A DNA stretch of 8,205 bases from Chlamydia trachomatis (GCA_945861315.1 CAMAUB010000054.1:1-8205); one strand, 5' to 3'. Positions 1 through 8,205 are shown, numbered from the stretch's first letter. The notes: a model not told the origin generated them from the letters alone. Translations and numbers: made by a program.

Positions 1-28
1 GCAGAGAGAACTACTCTCTCTGCTTTTT
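1..28 (+). terminator. Intrinsic terminator hairpin, possibly bidirectional, between groEL and a gene left of the window
   Basis: Positions 1-9 (GCAGAGAGA) pair perfectly with 15-23 (TCTCTCTGC) around a 5-nt loop, and TTTTT follows at 24-28. On the plus strand this is a textbook Rho-independent terminator, implying a plus-strand gene that ends just left of the window and converges on groEL. On the minus strand the same hairpin lies about 30 nt past the groEL stop and could end groESL transcription too, but the required T-run would lie outside the window. The stem may extend further left, since it begins at the first base. Confidence 0.75.
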
Positions 29-55
29 AGGAAGTTGGTGTGGGAAGAGGGAAAA

Positions 56-1753
<1,698 letters not shown>

Positions 1754-1765
1754 TTAATCCTTATT

Positions 1766-2050
1766 TTAAACGAGCACACCTAGTATATCTTCTTCTGCAA
1801 TAATGAGATATTCATCATCATTCTCTTTTACCTCTGTCCCGGCAAAAGAAGAGAGTAAAACACGATCTCCCACTTTTACTGGCATTGGCATGCATTTACC
1901 ATCTTCATTTATTTTCCCTGGGCCCACACGCATCACTTCACCTTCTTGAAGTTTTTCTTGTGCACTATCAGGTAGGAGGATGCCCCCTTTTGTCTTTTCA
2001 GCTTTAAAGCGCTTTACAACAACTCTATTCATTAATGGCTTTATCTTCAT
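1766..2050 (-). CDS. groES: GroES, 10-kDa co-chaperonin
   Basis: GroES is the heptameric lid that binds the GroEL apical domains and closes the folding chamber. At 94 residues it has the normal length for the family. It begins with MKIKPLMNRVVVKR, the usual first strand. The mobile loop is at about 16-32, with GGILLPD standing where E. coli has GGIVLP; the hydrophobic triplet there docks on GroEL. VKVGDRVLLSSFAGTEV and a closing EEDILGVLV are also typical. The start is well supported: AGGAG lies 5 nt before the ATG, and a promoter and CIRCE-like site lie further upstream. It is the first gene of the groES-groEL operon. Confidence 0.98.
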   Translation of the reverse strand: MKIKPLMNRVVVKRFKAEKTKGGILLPDSAQEKLQEGEVMRVGPGKINEDGKCMPMPVKVGDRVLLSSFAGTEVKENDDEYLIIAEEDILGVLV

Positions 2051-2055
2051 AAGGT

Positions 2056-2060
2056 CTCCT
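2056..2060 (-). promoter_or_regulatory. Ribosome binding site of groES
   Basis: AGGAG on the minus strand, 5 nt before the groES ATG, is a strong Shine-Dalgarno match and fixes the start codon. Confidence 0.85.
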
Positions 2061-2080
2061 GTGTTTTATTCAAGCAGTAA

Positions 2081-2107
2081 GTTATAGCATATGTGCATTC
2101 TTGTCAA
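2081..2107 (-). promoter_or_regulatory. Vegetative-type promoter of groESL
   Basis: On the minus strand there is a perfect -35 box TTGACA (2107-2102) and a -10 box TATAAC (2086-2081), five of six matching the housekeeping consensus. The -10 is preceded by TGC, an extended -10 motif. The spacer is 15 bp, shorter than the optimal 17, which may be offset by the extended -10. Transcription would begin near 2074, giving a leader of roughly 24 nt before groES. No other comparable promoter is visible in this gap. Confidence 0.75.
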
Positions 2108-2115
2108 TACACAAT

Positions 2116-2142
2116 CTGGCAACTGACAACAAAGAGTGCTAA
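2116..2142 (-). promoter_or_regulatory. Degenerate CIRCE-like HrcA operator upstream of groES
   Basis: The CIRCE consensus bound by the repressor HrcA is TTAGCACTC-N9-GAGTGCTAA. On the minus strand TTAGCACTC is present exactly (9 of 9) at 2142-2134. The other arm is poor: the expected position reads AGTTGCCAG. Allowing one inserted base, CAGTTGCCAG resembles GAGTGCTAA at about 6 of 9 positions. The site ends about 8 bp upstream of the -35 box rather than overlapping the start point. A perfect half-site before groES supports HrcA-type heat-shock control, but an intact palindrome is not present. Confidence 0.6.
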
Positions 2143-2155
2143 GAACTGCTAAGAA
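2137..2155. repeat. Two direct copies of TGCTAAGAA with a 10-bp period
   Basis: TGCTAAGAA occurs at 2137-2145 and again at 2147-2155 on the plus strand, so the copies sit one helical turn apart. The first overlaps the perfect CIRCE half-site; the second gives AACTGCTAA, a 7-of-9 match to the same half-site GAGTGCTAA. The second copy also covers the stop codon and last codons of the muramidase gene. It could be a second weak HrcA contact or chance duplication. Confidence 0.6.
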
Positions 2156-3372
2156 TAGCTTGGCGTTAAGTATTTTTTTCGAATTGGGAGGAATGTATCC
2201 CTGTCCTTACGGCAAATATCTCTTAATTTCCAAATGACATACTTCTCTTCCATCAAAATAGTGTGGATCTCTTCCCGTCCATTGAGCTTGTGGCACATCT
2301 CTTTTTTTATTTTCGATAGTTGGACATGTTTTATTGCATCTTCAAACTGTCGAGGATAGAGGTTTTTTAACACCCCTATAATCGTGTATTGTGTCGATAT
2401 TGGTAGATAGGTGTTTGTATCTGTAATAATAATCAACGCACCGTTACACATCTCCTTTTTATATTTTCCAAAAAAGGGACGAAAGAAGAAGGGTTGAAAA
2501 TGGACACCTGGTAATTTTTGATCATTTAATATGCAAGTTAACTTCTCTGCATCAACCCAGGGAGCTCCTATAACTTTAAAAGGAAGGGTGTATCCAATTC
2601 CAATACTCAATAAAGAGTACTGGCCAATCAAACCTGTTGTGGGATAGAAAAATGCTGTGTCCGGTTCGGGAATTTGCGGCGATGTTGGCACCCAATTGAG
2701 ACCTGTTTGCGAAAAAACCATTCCCCGCTTCCACCCTTTCATAGGGATAACTGTTAGATCACAATTGACGTGATACTCTTGATTGAAAAAACAAGCAAGT
2801 TCACCAACTGTCATTCCGTGACAATAGGGGATATTGACATAACTAATAAATGAGCGCCAATTATCATCAACCAAAGGACCATCTACAACAGTTCCCCCAA
2901 GTGGATTTGGGCGGTCTAGTACAATGACAGGAATTTGAAGTTTAGCCGCCTCCTCCATGCAATAGAAAAGTGTTCCAATATAGGTATAAGAGCGCGATCC
3001 AATATCTTGAATATCAAAAATAAGAAGATCAATCCCTTCAAGTTGTTTCTGAGTTGGTTTTCGATTACTTCCATGCAAGCTATAGATCGGAAGTTCTTCA
3101 TGCATCTCATCTGAAATCATCTCAGATGCATAACCTGAGCCCCAATAACCATGCTCTGGAGCAAAAATAGCAACAACATCATATTCGCTCAACCGTTGGA
3201 GTGTTGAAATTCCTTTGGCATCAATCGCTGTAATATTTGTAATAAGACCAATGCGTTTCCCTTTCAGTTGCTCACATGCTCCATCCTCAAAAAGAACATC
3301 AATTCCTACTTTCACTTGACCGAATAAGGACAGTAGAGGCACAAAAATAAGCAAGAAAAGAGTTTTAAACAT
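2149..3372 (-). CDS. Secreted DUF1343 / NamZ-type exo-beta-N-acetylmuramidase (GH171-like)
   Basis: This DUF1343-family protein is 407 residues long, a normal family length. The characterised relative NamZ (YbbC) of Bacillus subtilis releases N-acetylmuramic acid from non-reducing ends of peptidoglycan fragments during wall turnover. Residues 1-18 form a short signal peptide (MFKTLFLLIFVPLLSLFG), so the enzyme should act outside the cytoplasm, probably in the periplasm. Family motifs in order: GLITNITAID (42-51), FAPEHGYWGSG (70-80, with E73-H74 in the PEHG motif thought to be central to activity), YSLHGSNRKPT, LLIFDIQDIGSRSYTYIGTL, VIVLDRPNPLGG, VDGPL, IPYCHGMTVGELA and SPQIPEPDTAFFYPTTGL. 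The start is forced: no alternative start lies upstream before a stop, and the next Met would remove the signal peptide. AGGTG lies 4 nt before the ATG, inside the divergent putA gene. groES follows downstream on the same strand after 98 bp, with no visible terminator between. Substrate specificity in this organism is inferred. Confidence 0.9.
   Translation of the reverse strand: MFKTLFLLIFVPLLSLFGQVKVGIDVLFEDGACEQLKGKRIGLITNITAIDAKGISTLQRLSEYDVVAIFAPEHGYWGSGYASEMISDEMHEELPIYSLHGSNRKPTQKQLEGIDLLIFDIQDIGSRSYTYIGTLFYCMEEAAKLQIPVIVLDRPNPLGGTVVDGPLVDDNWRSFISYVNIPYCHGMTVGELACFFNQEYHVNCDLTVIPMKGWKRGMVFSQTGLNWVPTSPQIPEPDTAFFYPTTGLIGQYSLLSIGIGYTLPFKVIGAPWVDAEKLTCILNDQKLPGVHFQPFFFRPFFGKYKKEMCNGALIIITDTNTYLPISTQYTIIGVLKNLYPRQFEDAIKHVQLSKIKKEMCHKLNGREEIHTILMEEKYVIWKLRDICRKDRDTFLPIRKKYLTPSYS
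3214..3243 (+). promoter_or_regulatory. Weak candidate promoter for putA inside the muramidase gene
   Basis: TTGGCA (3214-3219) and TGTAAT (3238-3243) on the plus strand, separated by 18 bp, each match the housekeeping consensus at five of six positions. The site lies about 130 bp before the putA ATG, inside the opposite-strand muramidase gene. Nothing better is visible closer to putA. AT-rich sequence gives such matches by chance, so this is only a candidate. Confidence 0.2.
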
Positions 3373-6300
3373 ATGACACCTAACCCAACATTAATTCTTA
3401 AAGAGATACGTGGAACCTCCCTTTCTAGGCAAGAGAGAATCGAAAAAAGCATTGAGATTGCCTCTATTTTACTCAAAGAGAGTTTAAAATGTCGCCAACT
3501 ATCTGAAAAAAAGCGAGAAGCGTGGCTTGCAAAGATGATGGAAGATCCAAATGGACGTCTTTTTATGACAGAAATGGCAGACTTTTGCTACCGCAGCCAT
3601 AACCCGAGGCGCGTTGTTGACCAACTTGTTGATTTGATTCATCGCATTGGCATACCCAATTTTTTAACCGAATCTGATCGACTTAAGCTCCTCCTCTTTA
3701 GACAGTATGGGCTGCTGTTTCCCAAACTCTCTCTAAACTTCATCAAAAAGAAAATCCAGCAAGATCTCGCTTCAGTGCTTCTTCCCCAAAATGCCAAACC
3801 ATTTTTCAAGAAGTGTAAAGAAAAAAACATTACAATTAATCTCAACCATTTGGGAGAAGCAATTTTAGGCGAAGAGGAGGCTAAAAGAAGACTCGATCTC
3901 TATCTAAGCGATCTTGCTGACCCAACAATTGAATATATTTCCGTAAAAATTTCAACTCTCTATAGCCAAATCAACCTCTGCGCTTTTGAGCAAACACTTG
4001 ATATTTTATCTGAGCGCTTACGCACGCTTTATCGCGCTTGCTCACCTCACCAATTTGTCAACTTAGACATGGAGGAGTATCGTGATCTTGATTTAACTGT
4101 CGCTCTTTTTAAAAAAGTGCTGAGCGAGCCCGAATTTCTAAACAAGAGTGCTGGAATTGTTCTTCAAGCATATTTGCCTGAGTCCTATGTCATGCTACAA
4201 GAGTTGACGAAGTGGGCTATTGCACGCAAAGGTGCTCCCATTAAGATTCGGATAGTTAAAGGGGCGAATCTTGCTATGGAAGTTGTGGAAAGCTCTATCA
4301 AAGGGTGGCGCCAAGCTCCTTTTGAAATGAAAGCAGAGAGCGATGCAAATTTCAAGAGAATGCTGGAATACGCAATAGACCCGAGGCAGACGCATGCCGT
4401 ACATATCGGTATTGGAAGTCATAATCTCTTCGATATCTCTTACGCCCTTGTCTTACGCAGTTGTGCAAAAGCAGAAGAGAGCGTCACTTTTGAAATGCTC
4501 AGCGGAATGGCTCTTGGGATGCAACAAGCTCTTCTAAAGTTAACGCATAAGCTCATTCTCTATTGCCCAGAAGCAGCGGAAAAAGATTTTCAAAATGCTG
4601 TAGCCTATCTTGTACGTCGTCTTGATGAAAATGGTGGAGAGCAGAACTTTTTGCGCCATCTTTTTCACCTCAGCCCTGGCAACACAACATGGAATCAGGA
4701 AGAGAGCCGTTTTAAATACGCCTGCTCTTTGATAGATTCTCTTCCTATAGAAAGACGCAGACGCACTCCATGTGACACTCATCATGAACCCGATACTGAT
4801 TTTTCTCTTCCGGAAAACCGCATTTGGCATCCTACTCCACAAAAAGTAGCTCCTATCCCTTTAGTGATAGGTGGACAAACAATCCACTCTGAGACAAAAG
4901 AGGGAATTGATCCATCAACTTGCTTACCTTTTTATACCTATTCTATTGCCAACCAAACGCACATTGATACTGCTCTTGAACAAGCTGAGTTAAATCAAGC
5001 CTCTTTAGAAAAACTACCCGCCCTTTTGCGCGCCCATCGAAAAGAGTTGATTCAAGCGATGGTTGCTGATAGTGGGAAAACTGCTCTGGAAGCTGATCCA
5101 GAACTTTCAGAAGCGATTGACTTTATTACCTACTACCAAAAGCAGTGGAGGCCAATTGGCAAACCAAAAGGGACTATTTTAGTTGCTCCTCCTTGGAATT
5201 TTCCCCTCGCTATTCCAACTAGTGGAATTGCAGCATCTTTGATCACAGGAAATGCTGTTATCTTTAAGCCAGCACCAGAGGCTGTGTTAGTTGGTTGGAA
5301 GCTGGTCAATCTTTTTTGGGAAGTGGGGATTTCAAAACGCTCTTTGCAATTTATTTCCTGCGACGATGAACCAGTTGGGAGTTATTTAATCAAACATCCA
5401 AAACTTGCTGCTGTTATTTTGACAGGAGCAACTCAAACAGCGCGTTATTTTAAACAGATACGCCCAAGTCTTGACCTTATGGCCGAAACAGGCGGAAAAA
5501 ATTGCATGATTGTCACAGCAATGGCTGATCGCGATCTTGCTATTCGCAGTGTGATTCATTCAGCCTTTTCTCATTCTGGACAAAAATGTAGTGCTTGCTC
5601 GCTTCTTATTTTAGAAAAAGAGCTCTATGAAGATGGGTCATTTTTACGACAGCTCAAAGATGCAGCAACTAGTTTGCCAGTTGGAGAAAGTTGGAATCCT
5701 ACAACCTTTATCTCCCCTCTTATCCGCCCACCAAGTGTCGAATTTAACAAACTCGATGAGGGAGAGTCTTGGCTTGTATCTCCTAAAAATCTGGAAAACA
5801 ACCTTTGGACTCCTGGGATTAAACTCGGTGTGAAAAAAGGAAGTTTCACGCACCAAAATGAATTTTTTGCCCCGCTACTCGGCGTCATGTCTGCTGATAA
5901 CCTACAAGAAGCCATTGAAATGGCAAATGCAACGCCTTTCGGATTAACAAGTGGACTTCAATCTCTTGATGAACGAGAACAAAAAATTTGGAAAAAATCA
6001 ATTATTGCCGGCAATCTCTATATCAATCGAAATATGACAGGAGCCATTGTTGGAAGACAGCCCTTTGGAGGATGTAAAGCAAGCGCTTTTGGACCAGGAG
6101 CCAAAGTTGGAGGCCCTCATTACCTTTCACAGCTTGTTCATATTGAACCTTATGAAGATAATCAAAAAGAAATTTTGCCTCAATCCGTGGTTCCTATCTT
6201 GATGCGCTATAAGTTTTCAAAGCAAGAACAGAAAATCTGGAAAAAGAGCGCTGAGAGTTACGCCTATTGGAAAAAGCTATACTGCACGCCCAAAGACGAG

Positions 6301-6690
6301 TGGAACTTGATTGGGCAAGAGAATCTCTTTTACCTCGTCCCCAAAGAAAAAGTGATCGTGCGCTATAACGGGGAGTCAACTCTTGATCTTGCTCGTATCT
6401 TGACAGCTCTTGAAATTTGTCAAACGCCCTATGTTCTTTCTGAGGAAGATGAAGAAACTTTCTGCCTCAAGATGGACCAAACCCCAATCCGTCTTCTTGC
6501 GACGAGTAGGCGGATTGAAAAAAGAGCTGCAGCAGTTGGCGCCTATCTCATGGATAAGCCCGTCTTTTCTTCTGGAAAAGTTGAACTTTTACACTATTTG
6601 CGTGAAATTTCAATCAGTTTCGATTACCATCGCTATGGTTATGTCAAATCTCCTCAATCCAGAACAACATCAAGCGGTTATTCATCGTGA
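3373..6690 (+). CDS. putA: Bifunctional proline dehydrogenase / L-glutamate gamma-semialdehyde dehydrogenase (PutA type)
   Basis: The enzyme oxidises proline to pyrroline-5-carboxylate with FAD, then the semialdehyde to glutamate with NAD+. At 1105 residues it is shorter than E. coli PutA (1320). The N-terminus does not look like the ribbon-helix-helix repressor domain, so autoregulation of the E. coli kind is unlikely. The proline dehydrogenase barrel spans about 150-450: RIVKGANLAME (293-303, K296), SHNLFD (349-354) and YLVRRLDEN (412-420, with the substrate-binding arginine pair R415/R416). The aldehyde dehydrogenase domain spans about 480-930: APPWNFP (N609), LTGAT (683-687), ETGGKN (E705), GQKCSA (catalytic C739), EFFAPLLG (E830) and PFGGCK (897-902). 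A tail of about 175 residues follows, ending in LREISISFDYHRYG (1076-1089), a motif I recall near the end of actinobacterial-type PutA proteins of similar length. All key catalytic residues appear intact. The start is forced because a stop at 3334 lies upstream with no start codon between. The ribosome binding site is weak (AAGAG, 10 nt before ATG). The last 50-56 bp overlap the helicase gene. Confidence 0.95.
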   Translation: MTPNPTLILKEIRGTSLSRQERIEKSIEIASILLKESLKCRQLSEKKREAWLAKMMEDPNGRLFMTEMADFCYRSHNPRRVVDQLVDLIHRIGIPNFLTESDRLKLLLFRQYGLLFPKLSLNFIKKKIQQDLASVLLPQNAKPFFKKCKEKNITINLNHLGEAILGEEEAKRRLDLYLSDLADPTIEYISVKISTLYSQINLCAFEQTLDILSERLRTLYRACSPHQFVNLDMEEYRDLDLTVALFKKVLSEPEFLNKSAGIVLQAYLPESYVMLQELTKWAIARKGAPIKIRIVKGANLAMEVVESSIKGWRQAPFEMKAESDANFKRMLEYAIDPRQTHAVHIGIGSHNLFDISYALVLRSCAKAEESVTFEMLSGMALGMQQALLKLTHKLILYCPEAAEKDFQNAVAYLVRRLDENGGEQNFLRHLFHLSPGNTTWNQEESRFKYACSLIDSLPIERRRRTPCDTHHEPDTDFSLPENRIWHPTPQKVAPIPLVIGGQTIHSETKEGIDPSTCLPFYTYSIANQTHIDTALEQAELNQASLEKLPALLRAHRKELIQAMVADSGKTALEADPELSEAIDFITYYQKQWRPIGKPKGTILVAPPWNFPLAIPTSGIAASLITGNAVIFKPAPEAVLVGWKLVNLFWEVGISKRSLQFISCDDEPVGSYLIKHPKLAAVILTGATQTARYFKQIRPSLDLMAETGGKNCMIVTAMADRDLAIRSVIHSAFSHSGQKCSACSLLILEKELYEDGSFLRQLKDAATSLPVGESWNPTTFISPLIRPPSVEFNKLDEGESWLVSPKNLENNLWTPGIKLGVKKGSFTHQNEFFAPLLGVMSADNLQEAIEMANATPFGLTSGLQSLDEREQKIWKKSIIAGNLYINRNMTGAIVGRQPFGGCKASAFGPGAKVGGPHYLSQLVHIEPYEDNQKEILPQSVVPILMRYKFSKQEQKIWKKSAESYAYWKKLYCTPKDEWNLIGQENLFYLVPKEKVIVRYNGESTLDLARILTALEICQTPYVLSEEDEETFCLKMDQTPIRLLATSRRIEKRAAAVGAYLMDKPVFSSGKVELLHYLREISISFDYHRYGYVKSPQSRTTSSGYSS
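3377..3381 (-). promoter_or_regulatory. Ribosome binding site of the muramidase gene, inside putA codons 2-3
   Basis: AGGTG on the minus strand lies 4 nt before the ATG. It matches the right-hand part of the extended Shine-Dalgarno GGAGGTG, so the effective spacing is near normal. On the plus strand these bases belong to codons 2-3 of putA (ACA CCT). Confidence 0.6.
6635..6690 (+). other. Out-of-frame overlap of putA 3' end and helicase 5' end
   Basis: The helicase starts at 6635 or 6641 while putA continues to its TGA at 6688-6690, so 50-56 bp are read in two frames. The helicase side is the canonical one, encoding the conserved LNPEQHQAV segment. The putA side encodes the last residues after the recognisable HRYG motif, a Ser/Thr-rich stretch (KSPQSRTTSSGYSS) with no family resemblance. 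This suggests that putA was extended into the helicase after loss of an earlier stop codon. Confidence 0.85.
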
Positions 6691-8205
6691 AGGACCACTT
6701 CTGGTCCTTGCCGGTGCTGGCTCAGGCAAGACTCGAATTGTTGCTGTTAGAATCGCTACTCTCATTGAAAATGGGGTGCGCCCTTCTCAAATTCTAGCAG
6801 TTACATTCACTAATAAAGCAGCTCGTGAGATGCAGGAGCGGGTGCATAATCTTTTGAAAAAAGAGTATTACGAAGAATATCCAGTCATTTCAACTTTTCA
6901 TAGCCTTGGAGCTTTGATTCTGCGGGAGTCAATTAACAAAATTGGCTACAACCCAAATTTCACCATCTACGATGAAGAAGACTCAAATCGATTGCTTCGC
7001 ACCGTTTTACAAACTTTAGGCATTAAGAAAGAGAGAAGTGAAATCAAGCTATTGCGCGCTTTGATTTCTGCTACAAAAAATCAGCTTCAAAATCCAGATG
7101 AAATGACCTCATCACACACAGTCGAAAAAATTTTTCCTCAGATTTATAAGCTTTATCAAGAACGCCTTAAAGAATCTAATGCTCTTGATTTTGATGATCT
7201 TCTCTATCTCAGCGTCAAGCTTTTCCAAGAAGATCCAGACACACTTACACACTATCAACAAAGGTGGCCCTACCTTTTAATTGACGAGTATCAAGATACT
7301 AACCGCGCTCAATATATGATTGCTCAATTGATTGTTCAAAAAAACCACAACATCTTTGTCGTCGGAGATCCCGATCAATCAATCTACTCATGGCGAGGGG
7401 CCAACATCAACAATATTTTGAATTTTGATCGTGACTATCCGGGTGCGAAAACCGTGCGCCTTGAGCAAAATTACCGCAGCCGATCCAATATTTTAGAAGC
7501 TGCTAATGCATTGATTCAAAACAACCTCAGTCGTTTTGAAAAAAATCTTTGGAGCGACCGTGGGCAGGGAGAGAAGCTCACTCTTTTTGTGGGCGAAAAC
7601 GAGAGAGATGAAGCAAGTTTCGTTATCCATGAGATCGAAAGACTTCATAAGCTTTATAAAATTCCTCTCAGCGAAATGACCATTTTCTATCGAACCAATT
7701 TCCAATCTCGAATTTTTGAAGACTATCTGCTTCGCAAAGCAATACCTTATGTTATTGTAGGGGGCATCTCTTTTTATCAAAGAAAAGAGATCAAAGACAT
7801 TCTCTCATTTTTACGAATAATCGAATCTGATACAGATTCAGTCTCATTTATGCGTACAATCAATCTTCCCAAACGTGGTATTGGCGATACAACCCTTGAA
7901 AATATTTTAAATGCATCTTCTGGCTCCTTCATTGATTTTTGCGAGAACCCAACTGATGTGCGTCTTTCTCTAAAACAAAAAGAAAGCCTTCTTGCATACG
8001 CAAGAATGATACGCGAGCTCAAGGCCTTAAAAGACATTATTAGTTTACAGGAGCTTGTCACTGAAACAGTTCGTCGCACTAACTATCTTGATGTCCTCAA
8101 GGAAGACAAAGAGACTTTTGATGATAAAAAAGAGAATATCGATGAATTGATTGCTAAAGCGCATGAGTGTGATTCTTTGCAAACATTTCTCGAAGAACTT
8201 TCATT
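6635..8205 (+). CDS. UvrD/PcrA/Rep-family superfamily 1A DNA helicase, 3' end beyond the window
   Basis: This is a 3'-5' ATP-dependent DNA helicase of the repair and replication-restart type. About 523 codons are open to the right edge without a stop; full family members have about 670-740 residues. Counting from the ATG at 6635, the motifs are: Q motif LNPEQHQAV (7-15), Walker A AGAGSGKT (26-33), motif Ia AVTFTNKAAREM, motif Ib STFHSLG, Walker B LIDEYQD (D217-E218), motif III VVGDPDQSIYSWRGA (242-256) and motif IV VRLEQNYRS (274-282). Motifs V and VI should lie beyond the edge. The start could be ATG 6635 or 6641; the Q motif follows either directly. Neither has a Shine-Dalgarno sequence, and both lie inside putA in the +1 frame, so translation is probably coupled to putA. 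UvrD, PcrA and Rep cannot be separated from this part; the nearly intact motif III resembles all three. Confidence 0.95.
   Translation, partial: MVMSNLLNPEQHQAVIHREGPLLVLAGAGSGKTRIVAVRIATLIENGVRPSQILAVTFTNKAAREMQERVHNLLKKEYYEEYPVISTFHSLGALILRESINKIGYNPNFTIYDEEDSNRLLRTVLQTLGIKKERSEIKLLRALISATKNQLQNPDEMTSSHTVEKIFPQIYKLYQERLKESNALDFDDLLYLSVKLFQEDPDTLTHYQQRWPYLLIDEYQDTNRAQYMIAQLIVQKNHNIFVVGDPDQSIYSWRGANINNILNFDRDYPGAKTVRLEQNYRSRSNILEAANALIQNNLSRFEKNLWSDRGQGEKLTLFVGENERDEASFVIHEIERLHKLYKIPLSEMTIFYRTNFQSRIFEDYLLRKAIPYVIVGGISFYQRKEIKDILSFLRIIESDTDSVSFMRTINLPKRGIGDTTLENILNASSGSFIDFCENPTDVRLSLKQKESLLAYARMIRELKALKDIISLQELVTETVRRTNYLDVLKEDKETFDDKKENIDELIAKAHECDSLQTFLEELS

Noticed and set aside
2051..2148. 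A terminator separating the muramidase gene from groES
   Set aside because: No GC-rich hairpin followed by a T-run on the minus strand is visible in this gap, so read-through from the muramidase gene into groESL remains possible.
2916..3110. Minus-strand open frame of 64 codons within the muramidase gene
   Set aside because: It is another frame of a well-supported DUF1343 gene and shows no independent signals.
3100..3131. Inverted repeat ATGCATCT...AGATGCAT with a 16-bp centre inside the muramidase gene
   Set aside because: Eight-bp arms at such spacing are expected a few times by chance in a window this long, and the bases sit in coding sequence for SEMISDEMH.
4195..4842. Minus-strand open frames of 75 and 100 codons opposite putA
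   Set aside because: They are antisense to conserved proline dehydrogenase motifs, with no recognisable protein features.
5625..6379. Several short open frames on both strands inside the aldehyde dehydrogenase and tail part of putA
   Set aside because: They overlap one another and the conserved putA frame; they are chance frames.
6400..6423. TTGACA...TGTCAA inverted repeat late in putA, considered as a helicase promoter or operator
   Set aside because: No matching -10 box lies at suitable spacing after TTGACA, and six-bp arms are not significant.
7493..8079. Two minus-strand open frames of 95 and 100 codons
   Set aside because: They lie antisense to the helicase, whose frame carries the family motifs and stays open to the right edge.

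Overview
The window is a compact, moderately AT-rich bacterial segment. It carries four complete genes and one gene cut by the right edge, with almost no non-coding DNA. The best guess at source is a member of the Chlamydiae outside the genus Chlamydia (Parachlamydia-, Waddlia- or Simkania-like). This rests on the look of GroEL and GroES, on a CIRCE-like heat-shock site before groES, and on general knowledge that some environmental chlamydiae carry a bifunctional proline-oxidising enzyme. No database search was possible, so the assignment is an inference of moderate confidence.

Layout. Positions 1-28 hold a perfect hairpin followed by five T on the plus strand. It is an intrinsic terminator for a plus-strand gene left of the window and may also end groEL. 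Three genes then run on the minus strand, in transcription order: a secreted DUF1343/NamZ-type exo-N-acetylmuramidase (3372-2149), groES (2050-1766) and groEL (1750-56). The 98-bp gap before groES holds a consensus-like promoter, a strong ribosome binding site, and an HrcA/CIRCE-like element with one perfect and one degenerate half. From 3373 rightwards two genes run on the plus strand: a 1105-residue PutA-type proline dehydrogenase / glutamate-semialdehyde dehydrogenase (3373-6690), and a UvrD/PcrA/Rep-family DNA helicase that starts inside the 3' end of putA and runs off the window.

How the genes relate. groES and groEL form the standard chaperonin operon. The other three are an envelope-sugar enzyme, a proline catabolic enzyme and a DNA-repair helicase, with no obvious shared pathway. 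The neighbourhood looks like a compacted genome rather than a functional cassette. The main oddities are architectural. The muramidase and putA start codons touch back to back in one CATATG palindrome. putA and the helicase overlap by about 50 bp in different frames. The groES operator has tandem half-site repeats that run into the stop codon of the preceding gene. I see no mobile element, CRISPR array, tRNA or rRNA gene, and no evidence for a wholly new biological system.
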